DNA from: Burkholderiales bacterium 8X
GTDB taxonomy: Bacteria; Pseudomonadota; Gammaproteobacteria; Burkholderiales; Burkholderiaceae_C
DNA: 64,000 nt
Assembly (NCBI GenBank): GCA_902506565.1
Contig: LR732703.1
Span: forward strand, 1,508,525-1,572,524
Direction of reading: 5' to 3'
Part shown: piece by piece, positions 36,115 to 45,346 of the stretch
Position numbering within the stretch: the first letter of the stretch is position 1
How the letters are laid out: each line of letters starts with the position of its first letter
The notes under the pieces: generated by a model
Told to the model about the DNA's origin: nothing
Databases searched by the model: none
What the model saw: only the letters and a program-made list of their open reading frames with translations
Made by a program: the position numbers and the translations under genes

Positions 36115-37344
36115 TCAGCGGGCGCGGCCGGCCGGCGCTTGGGCCGGGCCGAAATCCAGCGCCCGGTCGATGAAAGGCAGCACGCGGGCGACATCGAATT
36201 CATGGCGTCCGACGAATTCGTCGAAGGCGAACCGGTCGTCCGCGCCGCGGTCAACGAACTGGCGCCGGGTCTCCTCGGCCGCACGCCGAGCGCCCGCGAT
36301 GGGGAACAACTGGTCCTGCACGCCGGCCTGGACGATCAGTGCCCTGGGCGCGACCAGGCTCGCCACCACCGGATCGCGCCAGAGGTTCCGGCTGCGGTCG
36401 AAGCGCCAATCGAGGTAGCCGACGGGACCGGAGGCGTCGAGCACCGCTTGCCGATCGTTGAAGTAGCCCAGCACGGCCGCAGCCCGCAGGCGAGGCTCCA
36501 GCGCCGCGGTGTAGAGCGCATAGAAGCCGCCGTACGAGAAGCCGAGCATCGCGATCCGCGACGGATCGATGTCGGCACGCGACGAGAAGTAGTCGATCGC
36601 CGTGACCACCTTCGCGATCTCGATGGCCAGAAGCGACTCGCCGCTTTCCCAGGCGCGCACGGTGAGCCGGTCCCTGACCCCGATGTCGTCGCCGCGAAAG
36701 TGGACGAAGTCGGGCAGCCACACGGCATAGCCGCGCTGGATCGCATCCCAGGCGAGGTCGCGCCGGCTGCGGTTCATGACCCGCAGCTTGCCGTCGGCCG
36801 ACTGGCCGGGCGGGCCGATCCGGCCCTGCGCCGCGATCAGGAGCGGCAGCCGCTGGTCGTCGCGAGCGGCGCGTGGACGCAGGTAGACGCCGCTCGCATG
36901 AACGCCGGGCAGCGTGGGCAGCAGGATCGCGCGGTAGGTGGCGAGTTCGTCGGCGCCGAGCGATTCGTCCAGGACGGTCTCGGCCGACACCAAGTCGACG
37001 CCGGTCGGCGGATAGCGAAGGCTTTTGCGGAGTTCGTGGCGCAAGTGCTCGAAGCGATCCGATGAACTGGCTTGCTGGCGTGAGCTCGCCGGGGCGGACG
37101 GTCGCTGCGGATCTGCAGGATCGATCCGCCTTCCGTCGAGGTAGCGGTCGATCTCGTCCGCCTGTTCGGTGGCTCGGTCGACCAGGCGGGAGCGATCCTG
37201 CCGCAGCACTTCCGGCTGGGTGCGAACCGACACCGCCTCGCTCGCCCGCCGCGCGACCACCCAGCCGAATTCGTACACCCCGCGGGCGAAGAAAGACCAG
37301 ATCAGCAGCGCAACGGTCAGCAGGATCCAGTAGCGCTGCCGCAT
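36115..37344 (-). CDS. Membrane-anchored alpha/beta-hydrolase (prolyl-oligopeptidase/DLH-like)
   Basis: A 409-residue hydrolase with an N-terminal membrane anchor (YWILLTVALLIWSFFARGVY, residues 5-24), leaving the catalytic domain outside the cytoplasm. The triad is readable: Ser270 in GFSYGG, Asp344 in AGVQDQLFP and His381 in GRHEFD. Between anchor and core there is a charged stretch with Gln/Ser-rich sequence (about 80-96). The fold matches S9 peptidase/acetyl-xylan esterase-type enzymes; the substrate is unknown. The ATG at 37344 lies one base after the stop of the upstream methyltransferase, so they are probably co-translated. Confidence 0.8.
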   Translation of the reverse strand: MRQRYWILLTVALLIWSFFARGVYEFGWVVARRASEAVSVRTQPEVLRQDRSRLVDRATEQADEIDRYLDGRRIDPADPQRPSAPASSRQQASSSDRFEHLRHELRKSLRYPPTGVDLVSAETVLDESLGADELATYRAILLPTLPGVHASGVYLRPRAARDDQRLPLLIAAQGRIGPPGQSADGKLRVMNRSRRDLAWDAIQRGYAVWLPDFVHFRGDDIGVRDRLTVRAWESGESLLAIEIAKVVTAIDYFSSRADIDPSRIAMLGFSYGGFYALYTAALEPRLRAAAVLGYFNDRQAVLDASGPVGYLDWRFDRSRNLWRDPVVASLVAPRALIVQAGVQDQLFPIAGARRAAEETRRQFVDRGADDRFAFDEFVGRHEFDVARVLPFIDRALDFGPAQAPAGRAR

Positions 37345-37345
37345 C

Positions 37346-38293
37346 TCAATGCCGCAGCGTGGGCCCGGCGTGCGGATCGGCGGAGAAGGTTCGAGCGTGC
37401 AACGAAGGCGAGCTGTGGGGGGAGAGCGGCTTGCGGGCCACGCACATCAGCGACAGCGCGCTGGTCGGCGCCTGCGGATTGCGGCCGGAGAGCAGGTTGC
37501 CGATCTGGTACTTGAGGGCAGCCTTGCCGGTCACGCCTTCGAGCACCTCGGCGCCGTTCTCGTGGTTGTGCGGATACACCTCGACATCGAAGCCGAGCGG
37601 CTCGAGCGTGCTGCGGAAGAAATCGTGCGTGACGCCATGCCCCGGACGAGGGTGGATCTCGGTGTCGAGACCGCTGCGCTGCTGGGTGGCGTTCTTGTGG
37701 AAGCCGTGCCCGAGCACCCGATAGGCGACCAGCCGCGCGTCCCACAACACCTTGGCGGGGCCCTTGTAGTTCCAGGCCGAGAGCTGCGGGTCGTGGTCGG
37801 TGATCAGCATGCCGCCCGGCTTGACCATGCGAGCCGATTCGCGCAGCACGGCCTCCATGTCCTCGCAATGATGGATGGTGGCATTCACCGCCACGATGTC
37901 CGCAAAGCCCGATCGGAAGGGCATGTGGGCTGCGTCGGCCTGGAGGCAGGTGTAGCCGAGGTCGGCCGCCATGTCGAGCGAGCCGCCGGCCACGTCGACG
38001 CCGATCAGGAGGCGCGGCTTGCCGCCGACCGTGGCGTAGATGTTGCCCGGTCCGCAGCCGACATCCAGCACGACCTTGTCGTTCCAATCGCCGGCGGCTG
38101 CCTTCCATCGCTCCTTGAACTCGTCGCTTCGATGGCAGTAGGTGAGGTATTCACGCGCCCACTCGGGATTGCTGAAATAGAGCGCGTTGGCGGCGATCGC
38201 CGGCGTCTCCTTGATCGCTGCGCGCCGGTAGCGGCCTGCGTCCTCGAGCTGGGTGCCGGGGAGAAGAAAGTCTTCGAGCTTGAGCATTTGCAT
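37346..38293 (-). CDS. Class I SAM-dependent methyltransferase
   Basis: A 315-residue methyltransferase. Motif I is VVLDVGCGPGN at about residues 72-82, followed by an acidic residue in LIGVDVAGG, then DAAHMPFRSGFADIVAVNATIHHCEDME and MVKPGGMLITDHDPQ. This looks like the UbiE/COQ5-type or BioC-type fold acting on a small molecule; the substrate is unknown. The N-terminal 60 residues (KLEDFLLPGTQLEDAGRYRRAA) are an extra helical segment. ATG at 38293 is used; ATG at 38287 would shorten it by two residues. Divergent from comEC, with 139 bases between the starts. Confidence 0.82.
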   Translation of the reverse strand: MQMLKLEDFLLPGTQLEDAGRYRRAAIKETPAIAANALYFSNPEWAREYLTYCHRSDEFKERWKAAAGDWNDKVVLDVGCGPGNIYATVGGKPRLLIGVDVAGGSLDMAADLGYTCLQADAAHMPFRSGFADIVAVNATIHHCEDMEAVLRESARMVKPGGMLITDHDPQLSAWNYKGPAKVLWDARLVAYRVLGHGFHKNATQQRSGLDTEIHPRPGHGVTHDFFRSTLEPLGFDVEVYPHNHENGAEVLEGVTGKAALKYQIGNLLSGRNPQAPTSALSLMCVARKPLSPHSSPSLHARTFSADPHAGPTLRH

Positions 38294-38432
38294 GTCAACC
38301 TTTTGTTCTCATAGTCTGGCCGTGTTCATTGTTATCAAAACGTACCGGATGAGTAGCGTTTTTTTGGGCCATTGACCGAAGGCATACTCCGCCCGCCATC
38401 ACAACGAGCGCCGAAGCGCCAGGGAAGGGTCG

Positions 38433-40994
38433 ATGTCCGATCGGCAGGAAGAAGCTGAAGCGCCGCCGCGCGGGCTGCGCATGTTCGCGCTCATGGCGGG
38501 CTCGCTCCTCGGCGTGCTGTGCCAGCTGCGGCAACCGCTGCTGTGGGGATGGGGGGTCTACGCTGTAGTGGTGCTGGGCGCTTCCGTTGGCTGGTACCTG
38601 GCGAACCGCATCGGTAAACGCTTGCGAGCCCCGAGGTCGTGCCGGATCGCGCTCGCCTTTCTGATCGGCGTCTTGCTGGGCGGCGGCGCTGCCGGATGGC
38701 GAGCGGCGGTGTACCAGAGCGGCGCGCTGCCGCCGGCGCTCGAGGGCGCGGACATCGTGGTGGCGGGCGTCGTCTCCCAGCTGCCGCAACGCAGCGCAAC
38801 GGCGATTCGTTTTCGGTTCGAAGTCGAGTCGGCCAGCTGGGCCGACCCGGCACGTCGAGGCCAACCGGCAGCGGGGGTGCCGGAGCGGCTGGCGCTGGCG
38901 TGGTATGCCGAGAACACCAGCGCCTGGGGCAGGGGGTTCGAAGAGCGCGCGCCCGCCGACCTGCCGCTGCCTGATAGCGTGCTTCATGCCGGCGACCGAT
39001 GGCGCCTGACCGTCCGGCTCAAGGCGCCGCACGGCGGCCTCAACCCGCACGGTTTCGACGAAGAACTGCGAATGTGGGAAGCGGGGCTGCGCGCCACCGG
39101 CTATGTGCGAACCGGCGCCCGCGATGCGCCGGCCGGTCGAATCGAATCGACCTGGCGCTACCCCGTCGAGCAGGCTCGCGAGAAGGTCCGCGATGCCGTG
39201 TTCGATCGGGTGAGCGACCGGCGGGCGGCTGGCGTGATCGCGGCGCTGGTGGTCGGCGACCAGAACGCGATCGAGCGTGCCGACTGGGATGTCTTCCGTG
39301 CGACCGGCGTGGCTCACCTGATGTCGATCTCGGGCCTGCACATCACCTTGTTCGCCTGGCTCGCGGCGTGGGCCGCAGGCGGTGCCTGGCGGCGCAGCAG
39401 CCGCTTGATGCTGGCCTGGCCGGCGCCGCAGGCCGGATTGGCGGTCGGGCTGGTGCTGGCGGCGCTGTACGCGCTCTTCAGCGGCTGGGGATTGCCGGCC
39501 CAGCGAACGGTCTGGATGCTCGCCGTGGTCACGGTGCTGCGACAAACCGGAAGCCGATGGCCCTGGCCGTTCCTGTGGCTCGCGGTCTGCGCGGCCGTGG
39601 TCGCCATCGATCCGTGGGCGATGACGCAGGCGGGCTTCTGGCTAAGCTTCGTCGCAGTGGGCGTCTTGTTCGCGAGCGGCTCCGGGGAGGCGCCAGCAGG
39701 CGAGGGAATGCAGGGCGACGGTTCGGGTCATCGGGACCTGCAGGAGGGTCAGGGCAGGCAGGGCAGGCAAGGCCAACGAAGCTTGCTGGGCAGCTTGGGT
39801 GCGGGGCCGCGATTGCGGCAAATGGCTCGCGAGCAGGCGACCGTGACGCTGGCCTTGGCACCGCTCGGGTTGCTGCTGTTCCAGCAGGTGTCGCTCGTCG
39901 GGCTTTTCGCCAATGCCATCGCCATTCCGTGGGTCACGCTGGTGGTCACGCCGCTCGCCATGCTCGGCGTCCTGATTCCATGGCTCTGGCAGCTCGCGGC
40001 GTGGGCCGTGCAGGGACTCAACCTGCTGCTCGATGTCCTGGCAGGCTGGTCCTGGGCATCCCTCTCGGCCGCGGCGCCGCCGGTCTGGGCAGCCGTGGCC
40101 GGCGTCGCGGGCGGCGTGCTGCTGGCGATGCGCCTTCCGGTGGCATTGCGCGTGCTGGGCTTGCCGCTGCTGCTGCCGGCCTTCCTGTGGCTGCCGCCGC
40201 GACCTGTGCCGGGCGAATTCGACCTGCTCGCCGCAGACGTCGGCCAGGGCAACGCGGTGCTGGTGCGAACCGCATCGCACAGCCTGCTCTACGACGCCGG
40301 GCCACGCTACAGCCTGGAAAGCGATGCAGGCCACCGCGTGCTCGCGCCCCTGCTGCGCGCGCTGGACGAAAGCCTCGACACCATCGTGCTCAGTCACCGC
40401 GACCTCGACCACACCGGCGGCGCGGCGGCCGTCCTCGCGATGCAGCCGCAGGCGGTACTGCGAAGCTCGATCGAAGCCGAGCATCCGTTGCAACGAATCC
40501 GGGCGGCCAAACCGTGCATTGCCGGGCAGCGCTGGGAATGGGACGGCGTGTCGTTCGAGATGCTGCACCCGAGGCCCGAGGACTATGCGGGCACGCCGAA
40601 GCCGAACGCGATCTCCTGTGTGTTGAAGATCGGCAGCTCGCGCGCCTCGGCCTTGCTGGCGGGCGACATCGAGCAGCCCCAGGAGGCGGCTCTGCTCGCC
40701 CGTGCCGCGGACTTGAAAGCGGATCTGCTGCTCGCGCCGCACCACGGAAGCAAGACCTCGTCGAGCGCAGCCTTCCTCGACGCCGTGCAACCGCGCGTGG
40801 TGATCGTCCAGGCCGGTTACCGCAATCGCTTCGGCCATCCGGCGCCGGAAGTGAGAGCGCGGTATGAAGCGCGCGGCGTGTCGATCGCCGATTCGCCGCA
40901 TTGCGGCGCGGCCATGTGGTCGAGCGTTCGAGCTGCAGAGTTGCGGTGCCAGCGGGAGACGGGTCGGCGGTACTGGCACCACGAAGCTCCCTGA
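38433..40994 (+). CDS. comEC: ComEC/Rec2 DNA-uptake channel protein
   Basis: An 853-residue inner-membrane protein that carries single-stranded DNA into the cytoplasm in natural transformation. It shows the DUF4131 region (about 1-170), then the competence domain with many hydrophobic segments (VAHLMSISGLHITLFAWLAAWA), then a C-terminal metallo-beta-lactamase-like domain (ADVGQGNAVLVRT; SHRDLDHTGGAAAVL; APHHGSKTSSS). An unusual Gly/Gln-rich insert (about residues 420-455, GQGRQGRQGQ) lies between two hydrophobic regions. Start at 38433 is preceded by GGGAAGGG. The C-terminal domain keeps HxD and DH motifs, so the predicted nuclease may be active. Whether the strain is competent cannot be seen from this window. 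Confidence 0.92.
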   Translation: MSDRQEEAEAPPRGLRMFALMAGSLLGVLCQLRQPLLWGWGVYAVVVLGASVGWYLANRIGKRLRAPRSCRIALAFLIGVLLGGGAAGWRAAVYQSGALPPALEGADIVVAGVVSQLPQRSATAIRFRFEVESASWADPARRGQPAAGVPERLALAWYAENTSAWGRGFEERAPADLPLPDSVLHAGDRWRLTVRLKAPHGGLNPHGFDEELRMWEAGLRATGYVRTGARDAPAGRIESTWRYPVEQAREKVRDAVFDRVSDRRAAGVIAALVVGDQNAIERADWDVFRATGVAHLMSISGLHITLFAWLAAWAAGGAWRRSSRLMLAWPAPQAGLAVGLVLAALYALFSGWGLPAQRTVWMLAVVTVLRQTGSRWPWPFLWLAVCAAVVAIDPWAMTQAGFWLSFVAVGVLFASGSGEAPAGEGMQGDGSGHRDLQEGQGRQGRQGQRSLLGSLGAGPRLRQMAREQATVTLALAPLGLLLFQQVSLVGLFANAIAIPWVTLVVTPLAMLGVLIPWLWQLAAWAVQGLNLLLDVLAGWSWASLSAAAPPVWAAVAGVAGGVLLAMRLPVALRVLGLPLLLPAFLWLPPRPVPGEFDLLAADVGQGNAVLVRTASHSLLYDAGPRYSLESDAGHRVLAPLLRALDESLDTIVLSHRDLDHTGGAAAVLAMQPQAVLRSSIEAEHPLQRIRAAKPCIAGQRWEWDGVSFEMLHPRPEDYAGTPKPNAISCVLKIGSSRASALLAGDIEQPQEAALLARAADLKADLLLAPHHGSKTSSSAAFLDAVQPRVVIVQAGYRNRFGHPAPEVRARYEARGVSIADSPHCGAAMWSSVRAAELRCQRETGRRYWHHEAP

Positions 40995-41159
40995 CCGTGG
41001 CAATGGATCGACTCGTTGCCGATCTGCCATCAGCGACCAGCAGCTTGCCGTGTGCAAAAGCGCGGGTCGTGAGGATGGGCGGCAGTCGCCGAGCCAGCCC
41101 ATCCGGGTAACCACTGGCCCTGAACTTGCTAAGCTCGGGCCAAGGAGAACCGGTCGTTC

Positions 41160-42683
41160 ATGCACAAATTCGACGAGATGTACGAGCAGCTGCCCTATTC
41201 GGGCGCAGCGGTGCGCAGCCACTACCAGCGCTACGACCAGTGGCTCGGCCGCCAGGCCGGCGACCTGATGCGTTCGCGGCGCGAAGAGGCGGAGATGATC
41301 TTTCGGCGCGTCGGCATCACCTTCGCGGTGTATGGCGCCAAGGACGAGGATGGCGCCGGCACCGAGCGGTTGATTCCGTTCGACCTGCTGCCACGCATCA
41401 TTCCCGCGGACGAGTGGGAACTGATGGAGAGGGGCCTGGTGCAGCGCGTGACCGCGCTCAACCGCTTCCTGCACGATGTCTACCACGAGCAGGAAATCAT
41501 CAAGGCCGGCGTGATCCCGGCCGAGCAGATCCTGAACAACGCGCAATACCGTCCGCAGATGGTCGGCGTCAAGGTGCCGAACGATGTCTACGCGCACATC
41601 TGCGGCATCGACATCGTGCGTGCGCCCGATGGCAATGGCCGCGGCGAGTACTACGTGCTCGAGGACAACCTTCGCGTACCCAGCGGCGTGAGCTACATGC
41701 TCGAGAACCGCAAGATGATGATGCGGCTCTTCCCGGAGCTGTTCAGCCAGAACCGCATCGCGCCGGTCGCGCACTATCCTGACTTGCTGCTCGAGACGCT
41801 GCGTGCTTCGTCGCCGCCGGCAACCGCCGAGCCGACCGTGGTGGTGCTCACGCCCGGCATGTACAACAGCGCCTACTTCGAGCACGCATTTCTCGCGCAG
41901 CAGATGGGCGTCGAGCTGGTCGAAGGGCAGGATCTTTTCGTCAAGGACGACTTCGTCTACATGCGGACCACCCGCGGCCCGCGCCGGGTCGACGTGATCT
42001 ATCGGCGCGTCGACGACGACTATCTCGACCCCGAGGTCTTCCTGCCGAATTCGACGCTCGGCTGTGCGGGACTGATGCGTGCCTACGCGGAGGGCAACGT
42101 GGTCATCTGCAACGCAGTCGGCACCGGTGTGGCCGACGACAAGTCGATCTATCCGTACGTGCCGAAGATGGTCGAGTTCTACCTGGGCGAGCAGCCGATC
42201 CTGAAGAACGTGCCGACCTACATGTGCCGCAACAAGGACGACCTCGACTACACGCTGGCCAACATGAAGGAGCTGGTGGTCAAGGAAGTGCATGGCGCCG
42301 GTGGCTACGGCATGCTCATCGGCCCGGCCTCGACCCAGGCCGAGATCGAGGACTTCAAGAAGGCGGTGCTCGCCAAGCCGGAAGGCTACATCGCACAACC
42401 CACGCTCAGCCTGTCGACCTCGCCGACCTTCGTCGACGCCGGCATCGCGCCGCGCCACATCGACCTTCGGCCCTTCGTGCTCTCGGCCAAGGAGGTGCAG
42501 ATGGTGCCCGGCGGCCTGACGCGCGTGGCGTTGAAGGAAGGATCGTTGGTGGTCAACTCGTCGCAGGGCGGCGGCACCAAGGACACCTGGATCCTCGAAG
42601 CCGACGCGCGGCCGCGGCAAGCCGCGGCTTCGGCGTCCGAGCCTGCGCCGGCGGCCGCTTCGATGCGGCAAACGCAGGGCTAG
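41160..42683 (+). CDS. Circularly permuted ATP-grasp type 2 protein
   Basis: A 507-residue stand-alone version of the ATP-grasp part of the fusion at 29719-32478. Shared motifs include ITFAVYGAKDEDG (the N-terminal strand), LTPGMYNSAYFEHAFLAQQMG, LVEGQDLFVKDDF and NSTLGCAGLMRAYAEGNV. The C-terminal 30 residues are Ala/Pro-rich. It should ligate a carboxylate to an amine with ATP; the substrate is unknown. The start at 41160 is 166 bases downstream of the comEC stop and follows AAGGAGAA. The alpha-E gene starts 53 bases later, forming a two-gene unit that ends at the palindrome at 43696-43726. Confidence 0.9.
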   Translation: MHKFDEMYEQLPYSGAAVRSHYQRYDQWLGRQAGDLMRSRREEAEMIFRRVGITFAVYGAKDEDGAGTERLIPFDLLPRIIPADEWELMERGLVQRVTALNRFLHDVYHEQEIIKAGVIPAEQILNNAQYRPQMVGVKVPNDVYAHICGIDIVRAPDGNGRGEYYVLEDNLRVPSGVSYMLENRKMMMRLFPELFSQNRIAPVAHYPDLLLETLRASSPPATAEPTVVVLTPGMYNSAYFEHAFLAQQMGVELVEGQDLFVKDDFVYMRTTRGPRRVDVIYRRVDDDYLDPEVFLPNSTLGCAGLMRAYAEGNVVICNAVGTGVADDKSIYPYVPKMVEFYLGEQPILKNVPTYMCRNKDDLDYTLANMKELVVKEVHGAGGYGMLIGPASTQAEIEDFKKAVLAKPEGYIAQPTLSLSTSPTFVDAGIAPRHIDLRPFVLSAKEVQMVPGGLTRVALKEGSLVVNSSQGGGTKDTWILEADARPRQAAASASEPAPAAASMRQTQG

Positions 42684-42735
42684 CCGCGCACCTTGCGCCA
42701 TCGTTCTCAACGCCTCTTTCCGCGAAGCCTTCAAG

Positions 42736-43692
42736 ATGTTGTCACGCACCGCCGATCACCTCTACTGGATGTCGCGCTATACCGAGCGCGCCGAGAACAC
42801 CGCGCGCATGCTCGATGTCAACTACCAGACCTCGCTGCTGCCGCAATCGGTCGAGGTCGCCAAGTACGGCTGGCAGGGGGTGCTGTCGATCAGCGAACTG
42901 CTGCCGCTGTTCCAGAAGAAATACGACCAGATCCTGCCGGAGCGGGTGATGGAGTTCATGGTCAAGGACGAGAGCAATCCGTCGTCGATCCTGTCCTGCC
43001 TGCGTGCCGCTCGCGAGAACGCACGGGCGGTGCGCGGCGCGCTCACCACCGAGGCCTGGGAGACGCAGAACACCACCTGGCTCGAAGTGAACCGCATGCT
43101 GCGCGCCGGCGACTTCGAGCGCGACCCGGGGCAGTTCTTCGAGTGGGTGAAGTTCAGGTCGCACCTGTCGCGCGGCGTGACGCTCGGCACGATGTTGCAG
43201 GACGAGGCTTTCTACTTTTCTCGGCTCGGCACGTTCTTGGAGAGGGCCGACAACACGGCGCGTCTGGTCGACGTCAAGTTCCACGCGCTCAACACCGAAT
43301 TCTTCGGTGCGGCCACGGAGGAAGACCTCGAATACGACTTCTATCACTGGAGCTCGATCCTGCGGAGCGTCTCTGCATTCGAGATTTACCGCAAGGTCTA
43401 CCGGGACGTGATCAAGCCCGAGCGCGTGGCCGAGCTGTTGATGCTGCGGCCCGACATGCCGCGTTCGCTGCACGCCTGCCTTCATGAAGTGGTGCACAAC
43501 CTCGAGAAGGTCAAGAACGAGCAGAGCACGGAAACCCGGCGCCGCGCGGGCAAGTTGCTCGCCGATCTGCAGTTCGGCCAGGTCGATGAAATCCTGGCCA
43601 CGGGGCTGCACGCCTATCTCACGCAGTTCCTGGATCGCGTGAATGAGCTGGGTTGGCGCATCAGCCAGGACTTCCTGGTTCCGACGAGGTGA
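42736..43692 (+). CDS. Alpha-E domain protein
   Basis: A 318-residue helical protein that begins MLSRTADHLYWMSRYTERAENTARML, the hallmark alpha-E start, with a second helix pair (GTFLERADNTARLVDVKFHAL). It would act with the ATP-grasp protein encoded just upstream; the alpha-E domain in the 29719-32478 fusion is its homolog. The biochemical role is unknown. In many genomes this pair is followed by a transglutaminase and an Anbu-type (HslV-like) protease gene; here neither follows, since a palindrome and the convergent glpK come next. Confidence 0.9.
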   Translation: MLSRTADHLYWMSRYTERAENTARMLDVNYQTSLLPQSVEVAKYGWQGVLSISELLPLFQKKYDQILPERVMEFMVKDESNPSSILSCLRAARENARAVRGALTTEAWETQNTTWLEVNRMLRAGDFERDPGQFFEWVKFRSHLSRGVTLGTMLQDEAFYFSRLGTFLERADNTARLVDVKFHALNTEFFGAATEEDLEYDFYHWSSILRSVSAFEIYRKVYRDVIKPERVAELLMLRPDMPRSLHACLHEVVHNLEKVKNEQSTETRRRAGKLLADLQFGQVDEILATGLHAYLTQFLDRVNELGWRISQDFLVPTR

Positions 43693-43695
43693 TGA

Positions 43696-43726
43696 GATGA
43701 GTACCGGCCCATCGCCGGTACTCATC
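43696..43726. repeat. Perfect 13-bp inverted repeat between convergent genes
   Basis: GATGAGTACCGGC and its exact reverse complement are separated by a 5-base loop (CCATC). It sits 4 bases after the alpha-E stop and 60 bases before the convergent glpK stop. The stem is strong and could work as a bidirectional transcription stop, although no T-run follows on either side. It therefore fits a hairpin barrier or 3'-end stabiliser more than a classical intrinsic terminator. Confidence 0.6.
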
Positions 43727-43785
43727 GGAAACGGCCGGACGGCAAGCGTTCCCCACAGGCGATGCCGGATCGGAGAAGCGAGCGC

Positions 43786-45279
43786 TCAGGCGGCGGTCGC
43801 CTTGCGGACCGCGTGCTCCCATTCGGCCATGGCCTGGCCGGCCTTGTCGCGGCTCCAGGTCGGCATGAAGCGGCGCTCGACACGCCACAAGGCGGAGAGC
43901 TCGTCCGTGCCGCCATAGACGCCGGTCGAAAGCCCGGCGAGATAGGCGGCGCCGAGCGCCGTGGTCTCGATGACTTCGGGCCGCACGACCGGAATGCCCA
44001 GCAGGTCGGCCTGGAATTGCATCAAGAGGTCGTTGACCGCGGCGCCACCATCGACCCGCAGTTCGGCAACCGGCGTGCCGCCGGCCGCCACCGCGTCGCG
44101 GCTCATGGCCTGCAGCAACGCGGCGCTCTGGTAGGCGATGCTCTCGAGCGCTGCTCGGGCGATGTGGGCAACCGTGGTGCCTCGGGTGAGGCCCGTGATG
44201 GTGCCGCGCGCGTCCGCGTTCCAGTACGGCGCGCCGAGCCCGGTGAAGGCCGGCACCATCATCACGCCGCCGGCATCGGGCACGCTTTCGGCGAGCCCCT
44301 GCACCTGCGCACTGCCCTGGATCGCCTTCAGCCCGTCGCGCAGCCACTGCACCACCGCGCCGCCGACGAAGACGCTGCCTTCCATGGCGTAGAGCGGCCG
44401 GCTGTCGATCTGCGCGGCGCTGGTCACGAGCAGGCCGTTCTGCGATGGCCGGAAGGCATCGCCGGTATGCATCAACAGGAAGCAGCCGGTGCCATAGGTG
44501 TTCTTCGCCATGCCGGCATCGAAGCAGGCCTGGCCGAAGAGGGCGCTTTGCTGGTCGCCGGCGACACCGCCGATCGGCAGGCTGCGCCCGAGCAGCGACG
44601 CCTCGGTATCGGCGAAATGCGCGCTCGATGCCTTCACCTCGGGCATCAACGAGGCAGGAATGTCGAGCGCTCGGAGCAGGTCGGCGTCCCAGGCGTTGAT
44701 GCGCACGTTGAAGAGCATGGTGCGCGACGCGTTGCTCACGTCGGTGACATGCACCTTGCCGCCGGTCAGCTGCCAGATCAGCCAGCTGTCGATGGTGCCG
44801 AAGGCGAGTTCGCCGCGCTCGGCGGCGGCCTGCGCGCCGGGCACCTGGTCCAGCAGCCAGCGCAGCTTGGTGCCCGAAAAGTAGGCATCGATCACGAGGC
44901 CGGTCTTGTCGCGGATGGTGTCGGCGAGGCCTTCCTCGCGCAGCCGAGCGCAGATCGGCTCGGCGCGGCGGTCTTGCCAGACGATGGCGTGATGCACCGG
45001 CTGGCCGGTGGCACGGTTCCAGATCATCGTGGTCTCGCGCTGGTTGGTGATGCCCACCGCATGGATGTCGGCCGCCGACAGCCCGGCTTTCTGCAAGACG
45101 TCGCGGGCCGTGGCGAGCTGGCTGCGCCAGATCTCCATCGGGTCGTGCTCGACCCAGCCGGGCTGCGGGTAGATCTGGGTCAGCTCCTTCTGCGCGATGG
45201 CGACGATGCGCCCGGCGCGATCGAACACGATGCTGCGCGAGCTGGAGGTACCTTGGTCGAGAGCAAGCAGGTAGGTCAT
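43786..45279 (-). CDS. glpK: Glycerol kinase GlpK
   Basis: Phosphorylates glycerol with ATP to glycerol-3-phosphate, in the cytoplasm. The 497-residue protein starts [20 protein letters not shown] at 45279, the standard N-terminus of FGGY kinases. It shows [11 protein letters not shown] (Arg/Glu of the glycerol site), the [11 protein letters not shown] segment, [24 protein letters not shown] and the C-terminal [19 protein letters not shown]. Length matches E. coli GlpK (502). The glpR-type repressor gene lies 67 bases upstream on the same strand, so glpR and glpK probably share a transcript, divergent from glpD. Confidence 0.96.
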   Translation of the reverse strand: MTYLLALDQGTSSSRSIVFDRAGRIVAIAQKELTQIYPQPGWVEHDPMEIWRSQLATARDVLQKAGLSAADIHAVGITNQRETTMIWNRATGQPVHHAIVWQDRRAEPICARLREEGLADTIRDKTGLVIDAYFSGTKLRWLLDQVPGAQAAAERGELAFGTIDSWLIWQLTGGKVHVTDVSNASRTMLFNVRINAWDADLLRALDIPASLMPEVKASSAHFADTEASLLGRSLPIGGVAGDQQSALFGQACFDAGMAKNTYGTGCFLLMHTGDAFRPSQNGLLVTSAAQIDSRPLYAMEGSVFVGGAVVQWLRDGLKAIQGSAQVQGLAESVPDAGGVMMVPAFTGLGAPYWNADARGTITGLTRGTTVAHIARAALESIAYQSAALLQAMSRDAVAAGGTPVAELRVDGGAAVNDLLMQFQADLLGIPVVRPEVIETTALGAAYLAGLSTGVYGGTDELSALWRVERRFMPTWSRDKAGQAMAEWEHAVRKATAA

Positions 45280-45346
45280 GTCGGAGTCTCTGGAATGAAG
45301 TCGGTGACGGCGCGGGTCGGTCGGTGTGCGTGCGTGCGTTCGTCGA

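Noticed and set aside
39642..42749. Long minus-strand frame opposite comEC and the ATP-grasp gene
   Set aside because: Spans two well-supported plus-strand genes and the gap between them; no domain visible.
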